A DNA stretch of 27,071 bases, taken from NCBI GenBank assembly GCA_040758525.1, contig JBFLVQ010000045.1:1-27071 (forward strand), read 5' to 3'. The translations under genes and the position numbers were made by a program. The stretch is from JBFLVQ01 sp040758525. GTDB taxonomy: Bacteria; Acidobacteriota; Blastocatellia; Chloracidobacteriales; JADJPF01. The notes under the pieces were generated by a model. It did not search any database and was not told where the DNA came from. It saw only the letters and a program-made list of their open reading frames with translations. This document shows, one piece after another, positions 15,478 through 21,915 of the stretch. Positions within the stretch are counted from its first letter, which is position 1, and every line of letters starts with the position of its first letter.

Positions 15478-16881
15478 ATGAAAGAGTGTCCGGCTTGTAA
15501 CTATTGCTATCCTGACAATATCAACTACTGTTCACGAGATGGCTCGCCGGTTGTGCAATCAATCTCCTGTGCACCGTTGCTGGCAGAGCGCTATGAACTC
15601 AAGCGGCAGATCGGTCAAGGACGGCTAGGGACAGTCTATTATGCTTGGGACCATCAGGCTAAACGGGAGATCTCTATACGCCTGTTGCCACCTAGGTTCT
15701 TTCCTAATCGGCAGGTATTAGAGCAGTTTGCCCGCCAGTTTGAGCCCCTCATATTAATAAAAAGCCCTTATGTTGTGCAGGTCTTTGCTTGGGGAGAACT
15801 CGACACGGGGCATATTTTCATTGTCAGCGATTTTGTGCGTGGGAGAAGTCTACGCGAAGAGCTTAAGAAAGGACGTCCAATTCCTGTCGATCAGGCGGTT
15901 GAGATCATCTGTCAGGTCTGTCAGGGGGTTGCTAGTGCACACAGAGTCAATGTATTGCACCGTGACCTCAAACCAGACAATATCTTTTTTGAGCTTTGTG
16001 AAACAGAGATGCGTACTCGTGTCGCCGATTTTGCTATTGCGACAATGGTGGCAAATCAGGCTGGCTCAGCTACTACTGATACCGGCTCAGTAATTATGCG
16101 TGTACCTCTCTACAGCTCTCCAGAAGAGTGTTCGGCACAGCCGCTCGACCAACGTTCGGATATCTATTCTTTAGGGGTGATACTTTATGAGATGTTAACA
16201 GCAAAGGTGCCCTTTCAGGCACCCACTCCTATGGCGATGGCAATAAAGCATGTTTCTGAAAGACCCCGCCCCCCTCGTGAGCTTAATAGTGATATTCCTG
16301 AAGCGCTTGAGGCTGTACTACTACAGGCACTGGAAAAGAATCCTCAGCGTCGTCCTGCTACTGCCGAAGCTTTTGCTGAAGCATTGCAAAAGGCAATGGC
16401 AGGCAGTGGCACACTTCTTCCTACTAATAAATTACAGGTAGGCGCTAGCGGTGCATTGCCTAATACCAATTTCCATAGCGCTCCCCTTTCTGAGAGCGGG
16501 TCAGTAGAACGACCATTGCCGCCCGAGGCCGGCTTACCAGTGCGACTCGCAATTATTGATGCTGATAACGAAGGCAACCAATCACATACTATTAATGGTA
16601 AAGTGATCGATCTTAGCCTACAGGGTATGCATATACAGACGAGCGCAGTGGAGAGCGATTCGCTCAATATTATTAAAGACCATACTGTCGCCTTCAAGAA
16701 CCGACTCAACATAGAGATCGATTTGCCAGTCGGCACAGTACATATAGAAGGATTTGCCGTATGGTACAAACCTGCTCCAGATGGACGCAACTGGAATGTC
16801 GGCATATATATTAAAGAGATGCCACGTGTGGACCGCGAACTCTACGAAGAGTATTTGGGTGGCGCCACACAGGAAGAATGA
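15478..16881 (+). CDS. Ser/Thr kinase-like protein with zinc ribbon and C-terminal PilZ-like domain
   Basis: The ATG at 15478 (site TAGGGA upstream) gives 467 residues. A longer in-frame start at 15370 lies on the predicted promoter and gives a non-family N-terminus. A short zinc ribbon (C4-x2-C7 ... C18, SRDG) opens the protein. The kinase domain covers about 38-310. It has the Gly loop GQGRLGTV, but the VAIK lysine is Arg (R68 in ISIRLL). HRDLKPDN is intact (161-168), the DFG is DFA (184-186), and SSPEE replaces APE. From about 355 a PilZ-like domain carries D378-L-S-L-Q-G383, matching DxSxxG, but no clear RxxxR precedes it. The protein would link cyclic di-GMP or a related signal to kinase activity if both halves work. 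The R68 substitution makes strong catalysis uncertain. It is convergent with acpS, with 8 bp between stops. Confidence 0.9.
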   Translation: MKECPACNYCYPDNINYCSRDGSPVVQSISCAPLLAERYELKRQIGQGRLGTVYYAWDHQAKREISIRLLPPRFFPNRQVLEQFARQFEPLILIKSPYVVQVFAWGELDTGHIFIVSDFVRGRSLREELKKGRPIPVDQAVEIICQVCQGVASAHRVNVLHRDLKPDNIFFELCETEMRTRVADFAIATMVANQAGSATTDTGSVIMRVPLYSSPEECSAQPLDQRSDIYSLGVILYEMLTAKVPFQAPTPMAMAIKHVSERPRPPRELNSDIPEALEAVLLQALEKNPQRRPATAEAFAEALQKAMAGSGTLLPTNKLQVGASGALPNTNFHSAPLSESGSVERPLPPEAGLPVRLAIIDADNEGNQSHTINGKVIDLSLQGMHIQTSAVESDSLNIIKDHTVAFKNRLNIEIDLPVGTVHIEGFAVWYKPAPDGRNWNVGIYIKEMPRVDRELYEEYLGGATQEE

Positions 16882-16889
16882 GACTTAAT

Positions 16890-17267
16890 TTAACACTCGA
16901 AGATTACAGTTGCTACTGCGTACTCACGCGAATGTGATATAGATAAGTGTATATTGGTGACACCAAGCTTTTCACTGCGCACAAGTGCTGCACCCGCCAG
17001 TTTCAATCGTGGTGGGCCGTTTATTGCCGCCTCAACCTCTACATCTATCCATTTGATATTGCCCGACCATCCTGTGCCGAGTGCCTTAAAGGCTGCTTCT
17101 TTGGCAGCAAAACGACCAGCAAAATGGGTTGCGCAAGCCTGGCGAGCCTCGCAATAGGCACGCTCAGCAGGCGTGAATACACGCATAATAAAACGCTCGC
17201 CATTACGTTCAATGGCAGCCTTAATACGTGTTATTTCGATGATGTCGATACCTGTTCCGACTATCAT
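16890..17267 (-). CDS. acpS: Holo-(acyl-carrier-protein) synthase
   Basis: AcpS transfers 4'-phosphopantetheine from coenzyme A to a serine of acyl carrier protein, activating it for fatty acid synthesis in the cytoplasm. I take the ATG at 17267, giving MIVGTGIDIIEITRI and 125 residues, the usual size. A start at 17309 would overlap the divergent pgeF start and add a non-family N-terminus. The magnesium-binding residues are D8 in GTGIDI and E57 in GRFAAKEAAFKAL. The tail has the typical LSISHSREYAVATVI. Only 40 bp separate this start from that of the divergent pgeF gene, so the promoters must overlap the coding regions or each other. The assignment is secure. Confidence 0.95.
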   Translation of the reverse strand: MIVGTGIDIIEITRIKAAIERNGERFIMRVFTPAERAYCEARQACATHFAGRFAAKEAAFKALGTGWSGNIKWIDVEVEAAINGPPRLKLAGAALVRSEKLGVTNIHLSISHSREYAVATVIFEC

Positions 17268-17307
17268 AACTGCTATTTTGACAATACTCCTTATGTAGGT
17301 TTTGCTC

Positions 17308-18126
17308 ATGGATCATTTTAGAATTAGAACACATGATACGGTTAAAGTAATCGAATGCGTACCACTTGCTGAAGCCGGCTTTATCAACGGCTTTAGTACT
17401 CGTTTAGGAGGGGTAAGCCCCTTTCCTGCGGGGGCACTCAACCTGGGCTATTTTTCTGGAGACAAACCTGAAAATGTAGGCGAGAATCGCCGCCGCTTTC
17501 TTAGCGCACTAGAATTGGATCAGCATAAACCTCTTTATCATATTGTCACTGCCAAACAGATACATTCTGCAGAAAGCCATATAGTGATTGAGCCAGAACA
17601 GACTGAACATGCACGTGTGAGTTGTGATGCATTACTTACTGATCAGCCCTATGTCTTGCTGGGTATACAGACAGCCGATTGTCTTCCGGTGCTGATCGTT
17701 GATCCGGTACGTCGCGCTATTGCTGGTATACATGCAGGTTGGCGCGGTACATTGGCGCGGATTGTCGAACGTACCTTGGATAGGATGCAAGAAAGTTTTG
17801 GTAGCAATGCCACACACTGTTTAGCAGCATTGGGACCGGCAATTGGACCATGCTGTTTTGAAGTTGGCCCAGATGTGCATAAGCCATTTGCAGCAGAGTT
17901 TGCCTATGTAGAGAGGCTTTTTTCGCGACATCAGCCGAACGGTAAAGCTTATCTAGATCTGCCTGCTGCCAATCGAGAACAACTGCTTAATGCTGGCCTA
18001 GCATCAGATAATATCTTCATTTGGCAAGATTGCACACGCTGCCATATGGAGAACTATTTCTCTTATCGTGGTGAAAATCATGGCGGCGCTGTCGGCAGAT
18101 TGCTTGCCGTCGTAGGGCTTGCCTAA
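17308..18126 (+). CDS. pgeF: Peptidoglycan editing factor (YfiH/PgeF family)
   Basis: This 272-residue cytoplasmic enzyme belongs to the YfiH/PgeF (former laccase domain) family. The family includes a factor that removes wrong L-Ser-containing UDP-MurNAc precursors, and some members act on purine nucleosides. Zinc-binding residues are visible as H86 (AKQIHS), C125 (TADCLP) and H142 (AGIHAGWRG). Other signatures are GPAIGPCCFEVG (177-187) and CTRCHMENYFSYRGENH (242-258). The ATG at 17308 is preferred over an in-frame TTG six bases earlier, although the upstream ribosome-binding site is weak. It is divergent from acpS. The substrate specificity cannot be read from sequence. Confidence 0.93.
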   Translation: MDHFRIRTHDTVKVIECVPLAEAGFINGFSTRLGGVSPFPAGALNLGYFSGDKPENVGENRRRFLSALELDQHKPLYHIVTAKQIHSAESHIVIEPEQTEHARVSCDALLTDQPYVLLGIQTADCLPVLIVDPVRRAIAGIHAGWRGTLARIVERTLDRMQESFGSNATHCLAALGPAIGPCCFEVGPDVHKPFAAEFAYVERLFSRHQPNGKAYLDLPAANREQLLNAGLASDNIFIWQDCTRCHMENYFSYRGENHGGAVGRLLAVVGLA

Positions 18127-18203
18127 TGGTAGTTCAGTTCGTCAAATGGTGATCAATTAAGCTAACTGAGTTATACTTATTACGGTTTGGCAAATCGTCG
18201 TAA

Positions 18204-18244
18204 AATAGCTTGTGGAGTACAATTACTGCACTCTGCAAGCTATT
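18204..18244 (+). terminator. Hairpin downstream of pgeF
   Basis: AATAGCTTG (18204-18212) pairs with CAAGCTATT (18236-18244), and GAGT (18215-18218) pairs with ACTC (18230-18233) inside it. A T run (18254-18258) follows after a short gap. It lies about 78 bases past the pgeF stop. It may end pgeF transcription or be a structured segment ahead of the next promoter. Confidence 0.45.
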
Positions 18245-18266
18245 CCCACACACTTTTTACAACTAC

Positions 18267-18282
18267 TGGCACGGGCCGTGCA
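18267..18282 (+). promoter_or_regulatory. Sigma-54-like element overlapping a perfect palindrome
   Basis: The plus strand reads TGGCAC-GGGCC-GTGCA, one base off TGGCAC-N5-TTGCA, with correct spacing. The start would be near 18293, about 36 bases before the ATG at 18329. The same bases form GCACGG-G-CCGTGC (18269-18281), a perfect inverted repeat, so a protein operator is an equal alternative. Confidence 0.45.
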
Positions 18283-18328
18283 TTTACTCTCATTAAATAC
18301 TGAAACGAATATTAGGGAGGTAAGCCTT

Positions 18329-18799
18329 ATGTTAGGCCTTTTTTCTCGTCACCACACTCGGCTAGCTGTCCTAATACTACTTGTGATATTGGGTGTTGCT
18401 ATTCCTGCTCAGGCGCAATCATATTACTACGGCGGCTTCAACAACGCGGCTTCCTACAATGGTTATCAGTTGGGCTACGGTGCTGGTTCCAATGATCGAG
18501 CTTATGGGGCGTCGTTTGATATAGGTCGCCATAAAGCATATCGCGATGGAGATAGTGGTTTTCGTAACAGTGGCTTTGGCGATAAAGATGAGTACGAGAG
18601 CGTCTTTCGCAGTGCCTTCCAGATTGGCTACCGAGATGGGTATTACGGTGCAGCGCGGCAAGGCTATTACTACGACAACAACTATCCGACCTACTACTAC
18701 CGTGTACCACGTCGCCACCAACGTGACTATTGGTACAGAAACAGATACAGAGATAGAGATAGAGACAGAGACAGATACTGGTACTGGCGTCATCGCTAA
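18329..18799 (+). CDS. Small secreted Tyr/Gly/Arg-rich protein, function unknown
   Basis: This 156-residue protein begins at the ATG at 18329, which has a strong AGGGAGG site nearby. A start 117 bases upstream would lack a ribosome-binding site and add a cysteine-containing tail. The N-terminus is a signal peptide (LAVLILLVILGVAIPAQAQ/S). The mature part has repeats of aromatic-glycine and YRDG type (GYQLGYGAGS, AYRDGDSGF, QIGYRDGYYG). The last 22 residues are an RDRDRD-rich basic segment with Tyr and Trp (from WYRNRYRDRDRD). Low-complexity exported proteins with xGYxDG repeats occur in Acidobacteriota, but I cannot name the family. It stands alone, convergent with glnA. A structural, cell-surface or DNA/polyanion-binding role is only speculation. 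Confidence 0.8.
   Translation: MLGLFSRHHTRLAVLILLVILGVAIPAQAQSYYYGGFNNAASYNGYQLGYGAGSNDRAYGASFDIGRHKAYRDGDSGFRNSGFGDKDEYESVFRSAFQIGYRDGYYGAARQGYYYDNNYPTYYYRVPRRHQRDYWYRNRYRDRDRDRDRYWYWRHR
18743..18778 (+). repeat. Short in-frame AGAGAY repeat
   Basis: The 3' end of the secreted gene has four AGA-GAT/GAC units (Arg-Asp) flanked by AGA-TAC (Arg-Tyr). Slippage here would change the number of Arg-Asp pairs in steps of two residues without breaking the frame. Confidence 0.8.
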
Positions 18800-18835
18800 A
18801 ATTTAGCTGATAGTTGGCCGTATCGATAAACAGCT

Positions 18836-18862
18836 AGAGACAGAGTACACAACTCTGTCTCT
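18836..18862. terminator. Terminator-like hairpin between the secreted gene and glnA
   Basis: AGAGACAGAGT (18836-18846) and ACTCTGTCTCT (18852-18862) pair perfectly over 11 bp around a 5-base loop. It lies 37 bases after one stop and 28 bases from the convergent glnA stop. The T tracts are weak on both sides, so a bidirectional terminator is likely but not certain. Confidence 0.65.
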
Positions 18863-18890
18863 GCTGAACTTTATTACTGCATTCGATCTT

Positions 18891-20300
18891 TTATGCGTCG
18901 TAGTAGAGGGTAAATTCCATAGGATGTGGGCGCATATTAACTGGATGGATCTCTTTCTCGTATTTCCATCGTACCCAACGTGAGATTAACCCTTCACTAA
19001 AGACATCGCCTTTTAACAAGAATTCACAATCATTCTCTAGTGCTGATAAAGAGAGTTGTAATGAACCAGGTAGGCTAGGCACACTCTTGAGTTCTTCAGG
19101 AGGAAGATCATAGATGTCTTTATCAAGCGGCTGACCAGGATCAATCTTGTTCTGAATCCCATCAATACCCGCCATCAACATGGCAGCAAAAGCCAGATAA
19201 GGATTGCAGCTAGGGTCAGGAGGACGAAACTCTAAACGCTTAGCTTTGGGACTCTGTGAATACATCGGTATACGTACCGCAGCAGAACGATTACGTCTGG
19301 AATAGGCAAGATTGACAGGAGCTTCAAAGCCTGGCACTAGTCTCTTGTAGGAGTTGGTAGTAGGAGCAGCAAAGGCAGCAATGGCAGGAGCATGTTTAAG
19401 TAGCCCACCAATGTAGTAGAGTGCAGGTTTAGATAGACCAGCATACTCATCACCGGCAAAGAGAGGTTTTTCGCCTTTCCAGAGGCTCTGATGGCAATGC
19501 ATGCCACTACCATTATCTCCATACAATGGTTTCGGCATAAAGGTCGCGGTTTTGCCAAATTTGACAGCAGTATTCTTGACGGTATATTTGAAGAGCATCA
19601 AGTTATCTGCGGTGCGTGTCAGTGTGTCATAGCGGAAATCGATCTCACATTGTCCTGCAGTAGCAACTTCATGGTGATGGCATTCCACATTTATACCTAC
19701 TAGTTTGAGCAAAGCCGCTACCTCGGCGCGGAAATCTACTAGCGTATCAAGCGGAGCAAGCGGAACATATCCTTCTTTATGACGAATATGGTAACCATGT
19801 GTGGCCGCGGAGCTACTAGAATTCCAGGGACCTTCACTACTATCAAGTAGGTAGGATGCAGAGTTGGCACTAGTATGGAAGTTAGCGCGATCAAAAACAA
19901 AGAATTCTGCTTCTGGTCCAAAGTTGACTGTATCAGCAATGCCTGTCGAGGATAAGAAACTCTCTGCGCGTTGTGCAATCGCACGTGGATCAAGCCAGTA
20001 GCTCTGCTTTGTGATGGGATCCAGTACATTGCAGATAAAACATAACATTTTACGCGCAGCAAAAGGATCTATCCAATGGCGCGAGATATCTGGCACGAGC
20101 AACATATCTGATTCATTGATTGCCGCCCAGCCCCGCAGACTTGAAGCATCAAACCCTATACCTTCAACAAGCGTGTCTTCCTTCACCTCAGCAAATGGTA
20201 CCGTTAAGTGATGCCAGGCACCGAAAAGATCGGTAAAACGGAAATCAACAAATTCGACACCTTCTGTACGTGCATATTCGAGAATAGCCTTGGTGTTCAT
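18891..20300 (-). CDS. glnA: Glutamine synthetase, type I
   Basis: This enzyme makes glutamine from glutamate, ammonium and ATP in the cytoplasm, normally as a dodecamer. The 469-residue length is normal for GSI. Visible signatures are GPEAEFFVFD (128-137), GDNGSGMHCHQSLWK (261-275), RLVPGFEAPVNLAYSRRNRS (320-339) and RLEFRPPDPSCNPYLAF (355-371). Y397 in DKDIYDLPPEE lies in the context of the adenylylated tyrosine of GSI-beta enzymes, so control by GlnE-type adenylylation is possible. AGGAGG lies five bases before the ATG. A perfect sigma-54 consensus is found about 115 bases upstream, with paired palindrome-like repeats further upstream. This points to nitrogen-controlled expression. The assignment is secure; the regulation is inferred. 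Confidence 0.97.
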   Translation of the reverse strand: MNTKAILEYARTEGVEFVDFRFTDLFGAWHHLTVPFAEVKEDTLVEGIGFDASSLRGWAAINESDMLLVPDISRHWIDPFAARKMLCFICNVLDPITKQSYWLDPRAIAQRAESFLSSTGIADTVNFGPEAEFFVFDRANFHTSANSASYLLDSSEGPWNSSSSAATHGYHIRHKEGYVPLAPLDTLVDFRAEVAALLKLVGINVECHHHEVATAGQCEIDFRYDTLTRTADNLMLFKYTVKNTAVKFGKTATFMPKPLYGDNGSGMHCHQSLWKGEKPLFAGDEYAGLSKPALYYIGGLLKHAPAIAAFAAPTTNSYKRLVPGFEAPVNLAYSRRNRSAAVRIPMYSQSPKAKRLEFRPPDPSCNPYLAFAAMLMAGIDGIQNKIDPGQPLDKDIYDLPPEELKSVPSLPGSLQLSLSALENDCEFLLKGDVFSEGLISRWVRWKYEKEIHPVNMRPHPMEFTLYYDA

Positions 20301-20412
20301 CCATTCCTCCTAAGTAATTTGAGCGGTTGCGCCTGAGCTAATAGCGCATCCATTTACAACATCATTAGCAAAAATCACTGATTCTGCCGAATAGTCGTAT
20401 GACCATCCTGCT

Positions 20413-20428
20413 AGCAAGACCAGTGCCA
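20413..20428 (-). promoter_or_regulatory. Sigma-54 promoter of glnA
   Basis: The minus strand reads TGGCAC-TGGTC-TTGCT, a perfect match to TGGCAC-N5-TTGC[A/T] with correct spacing. The start would be near 20402, giving a leader of about 100 bases. Sigma-54 control of glnA by an NtrC-type activator is well known in other bacteria. Here it is predicted from the motif and position. Confidence 0.75.
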
Positions 20429-20516
20429 GTAATCCCAGCTACTTAATCATGTGATTGAACGGCAACGGCTAATATTTCCTGACCAGCAGCCAGGACATAT
20501 TTATTCTCTAGATGAT

Positions 20517-20562
20517 AACTACAGTTTTGTAGCTATCTTTATAATCAACTACAAATTTGTCA
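20517..20562. promoter_or_regulatory. Two related repeats, candidate activator sites for glnA
   Basis: AACTACAGTTTTGTAG (20517-20532) and AACTACAAATTTGTCA (20547-20562) share the frame AACTACA-N2-TTTGT. The first contains the inverted repeat CTACA/TGTAG. The copies are 30 bp apart, about three helical turns, and centred near -123 and -153 from the predicted start. That is where sigma-54 activators usually bind. They do not resemble the enteric NtrC site. Confidence 0.45.
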
Positions 20563-20786
20563 TTCTATTACTACTGGAGCGGCTAGCTCATTATATGTTT
20601 ATTGATATTAGGCGGTGATAAGACACAGGTACGTTTTTTTAGCAAATGGTCAACAAGCAGTAAGATCTTGTTAGACTAGCTTAGGCAAAAATGCCCAATG
20701 AGATCCTGAAGATCTCACTGATCTCTAGTAGAGTTAAGAGTTTGCGTAGCTTGCTAGCAAGCTTTTGAAGGCGGTTAGGCTAGCTA
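20563..20786. other. Non-coding stretch with small palindromes
   Basis: No gene is seen here. It contains TGAGATC-CTGAA-GATCTCA (20699-20717), the perfect 16-bp palindrome AGCTTGCTAGCAAGCT (20748-20763), and GTTAG-GCTAG-CTAAC starting at 20774. The hexamer GCTAGC recurs here and in the glnA leader. Some of these may be terminators or operators; none can be assigned. Confidence 0.5.
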
Positions 20787-20826
20787 ACAAAATTGTCGTG
20801 TCAGCTTAAAATCAGTACAATTTTGT
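20787..20826 (-). terminator. Hairpin after the 180-residue unknown gene
   Basis: ACAAAATTGT (20787-20796) and ACAATTTTGT (20817-20826) form a perfect 10-bp stem with a 20-base loop, starting 20 bases past the stop at 20847. The arms are AT-rich and no T run follows on the minus strand, so termination efficiency is doubtful. Confidence 0.45.
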
Positions 20827-20846
20827 AGGGAATCTCTTATTTTTAA

Positions 20847-21389
20847 CTAGGTGTTCCAGTCTAAGCCATCGAACTCTTCATCAGCGGGTGAAGTATCGGC
20901 AGTAGCGGATTGAGCACGGCCACGCTTGAAATCATTGATCGAGCAACTTACCGCTTTAGGAGTGACAAGCGCAGCTACCTGTTCAAAGATACTACGGTCA
21001 AGGGCTGCTAATAATGGTGTGAGTACTTGCACAAAATCTTGCCAACTCAATGAATCTGGTTGATCAGGTAGGTGAGAAGCACAGTAATAGATCGCGCGCA
21101 GTTCCAATAGCTCTTCGGCGGTAAGTGCAATACGTATCTGCCCGTTCTTGCCATCTTGAGTATTACGTTGGATAAGTTCGTCAAATTTAGGCAGCAATGC
21201 TTCCAAACAAGCGATCATATGTAAGGCGTGCTCATCAGCTTCAACCTGTTCGCGAGCAGCTTGCTCACTCCAATAATTGCTCAGGCGTTGTCGGTAATCG
21301 GGCAGTTCTTGATGTACGACTGTCAGCAACGTAGCCAGTCGTGTGACCTCTTGTTGCTCCAACGCTATACGCCAACGTTTCTCTTTCAA
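20847..21389 (-). CDS. Unknown soluble, helical, acidic protein
   Basis: I choose the TTG at 21389, which lies nine bases after a GAGAGGA site and gives 180 residues (KEKRWRIALEQQEVTRL...). A TTG at 21431 would add 14 residues but has no ribosome-binding site. The protein is mostly helical. A coiled-coil-like start (LEQQEVTRLATLLTVVHQELPDYRQRL) leads into EQAAREQVEADEHALHMIACLEALLPKFDELI. The C-terminal tail is acidic (SPADEEFDGLDWNT), which suggests a contact segment. There is no signal peptide, membrane helix or catalytic motif that I recognise. It is transcribed alone, on the other strand from the pseudokinase, with palindromes and direct repeats upstream. I do not recognise the family. 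Confidence 0.75.
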   Translation of the reverse strand: MKEKRWRIALEQQEVTRLATLLTVVHQELPDYRQRLSNYWSEQAAREQVEADEHALHMIACLEALLPKFDELIQRNTQDGKNGQIRIALTAEELLELRAIYYCASHLPDQPDSLSWQDFVQVLTPLLAALDRSIFEQVAALVTPKAVSCSINDFKRGRAQSATADTSPADEEFDGLDWNT

Positions 21390-21547
21390 GCTAAATTTTC
21401 CTCTCAAATTTATCGTCGCTTTATGAGGCAAAAAATTTCACATAGACCTCACTATCGGCGATACCAAATTATGCAGAACAGTATTGGTTGTGCATATGCG
21501 CCGCACCTACTATTTTGACATATTGTCTCAGTAACGCATATAACAAT

Positions 21548-21588
21548 TTCTCATTTCAGTTTGAGAAGATTGTGAGAAGAATGAGAAG
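21548..21588. promoter_or_regulatory. TGAGAAG direct repeats, possible operator
   Basis: TGAGAAG occurs at 21562-21568, 21573-21579 and 21582-21588, with start-to-start distances of 11 and 9 bp, about one helical turn each. An inverted copy TTCTCA lies at 21548-21553. This layout is typical of a regulator binding cooperatively. It lies 160-200 bp upstream of the 180-residue gene and about 330 bp upstream of the pseudokinase. Just beside it, TGACA-TAT-TGTCT (21516-21528) resembles the palindrome in the leader of the pilus cluster. Confidence 0.4.
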
Positions 21589-21656
21589 CCCCAAGCAACC
21601 GCGAACGATTTCTCCAAGCATTTCGCCTGATGCGTTTCGCAGCTTCTTGGGGCTTT
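21585..21656. repeat. Nested hairpin of about 70 bases
   Basis: AAGCCCCAAG (21586-21595) pairs with CTTGGGGCTT (21646-21655) over 10 bp. Inside it GCGAA/TTCGC (21601-21605, 21636-21640) and GCAT/ATGC (21618-21621, 21630-21633) also pair, so the element folds as a branched or bulged stem. No gene on either strand ends here. It could be a terminator of an unseen small RNA, a structured RNA or a DNA site. An open minus-strand frame across it looks accidental. Confidence 0.6.
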
Positions 21657-21774
21657 AAGTGCTGGGCTAGTCTAACCCAACTCAGTTTTAATTTAACACC
21701 TGTGGTGATAACAGTCAATTTCGAAGCGGAGAAAGCTAGCATGCTATTGTTAGGTAATGTGTTGAGCGAGCTGC

Positions 21775-21803
21775 TTGATTGTTGCAATTAAAAGATCGAT
21801 AAT
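21775..21803 (+). promoter_or_regulatory. Predicted promoter of the pseudokinase gene
   Basis: TTGATT (21775-21780) and GATAAT (21798-21803) are separated by exactly 17 bases. The start would be near 21810, with a leader of about 106 bases to the ATG at 21916. Confidence 0.5.
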
Positions 21804-21828
21804 CAAATTCTCTATATCAATTATTTTA

Positions 21829-21847
21829 GGCCCGCAAGTGGCGGGCC
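21829..21847 (+). repeat. GC-rich hairpin in the predicted pseudokinase leader
   Basis: GGCCCGC and GCGGGCC pair perfectly (7 bp) around the 5-base loop AAGTG. No T run follows, so it is not a good terminator. In the predicted leader it would lie about 20 bases from the transcript start. It may stabilise the mRNA or mark the end of an upstream transcript. Confidence 0.6.
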
Positions 21848-21915
21848 ATTGTTAATCTTGCAGAAACAACTAAAGACCATTTGGCAAACTATAGTGAAGC
21901 CCAGAGAGGCTGATC

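Noticed and set aside
18419..18793. Minus-strand frame rich in Val and Ser opposite the secreted protein
   Set aside because: It is an antisense shadow of the RD and Tyr repeats, with low-complexity VSVSV pattern and no ribosome-binding site.
20748..20763. Perfect 16-bp palindrome as an insertion-sequence or attachment site
   Set aside because: There is no transposase or integrase, no flanking duplication, and GCTAGC is common throughout the window.
21562..21588. CRISPR-like array
   Set aside because: The repeats are only 7 bp with 2-4 bp spacers, and there are no cas genes.
21551..21787. 78-residue minus-strand frame across the nested hairpin
   Set aside because: The start lacks a clear ribosome-binding site, the sequence has no recognisable domain, and the frame crosses a stem-loop and operator-like repeats.
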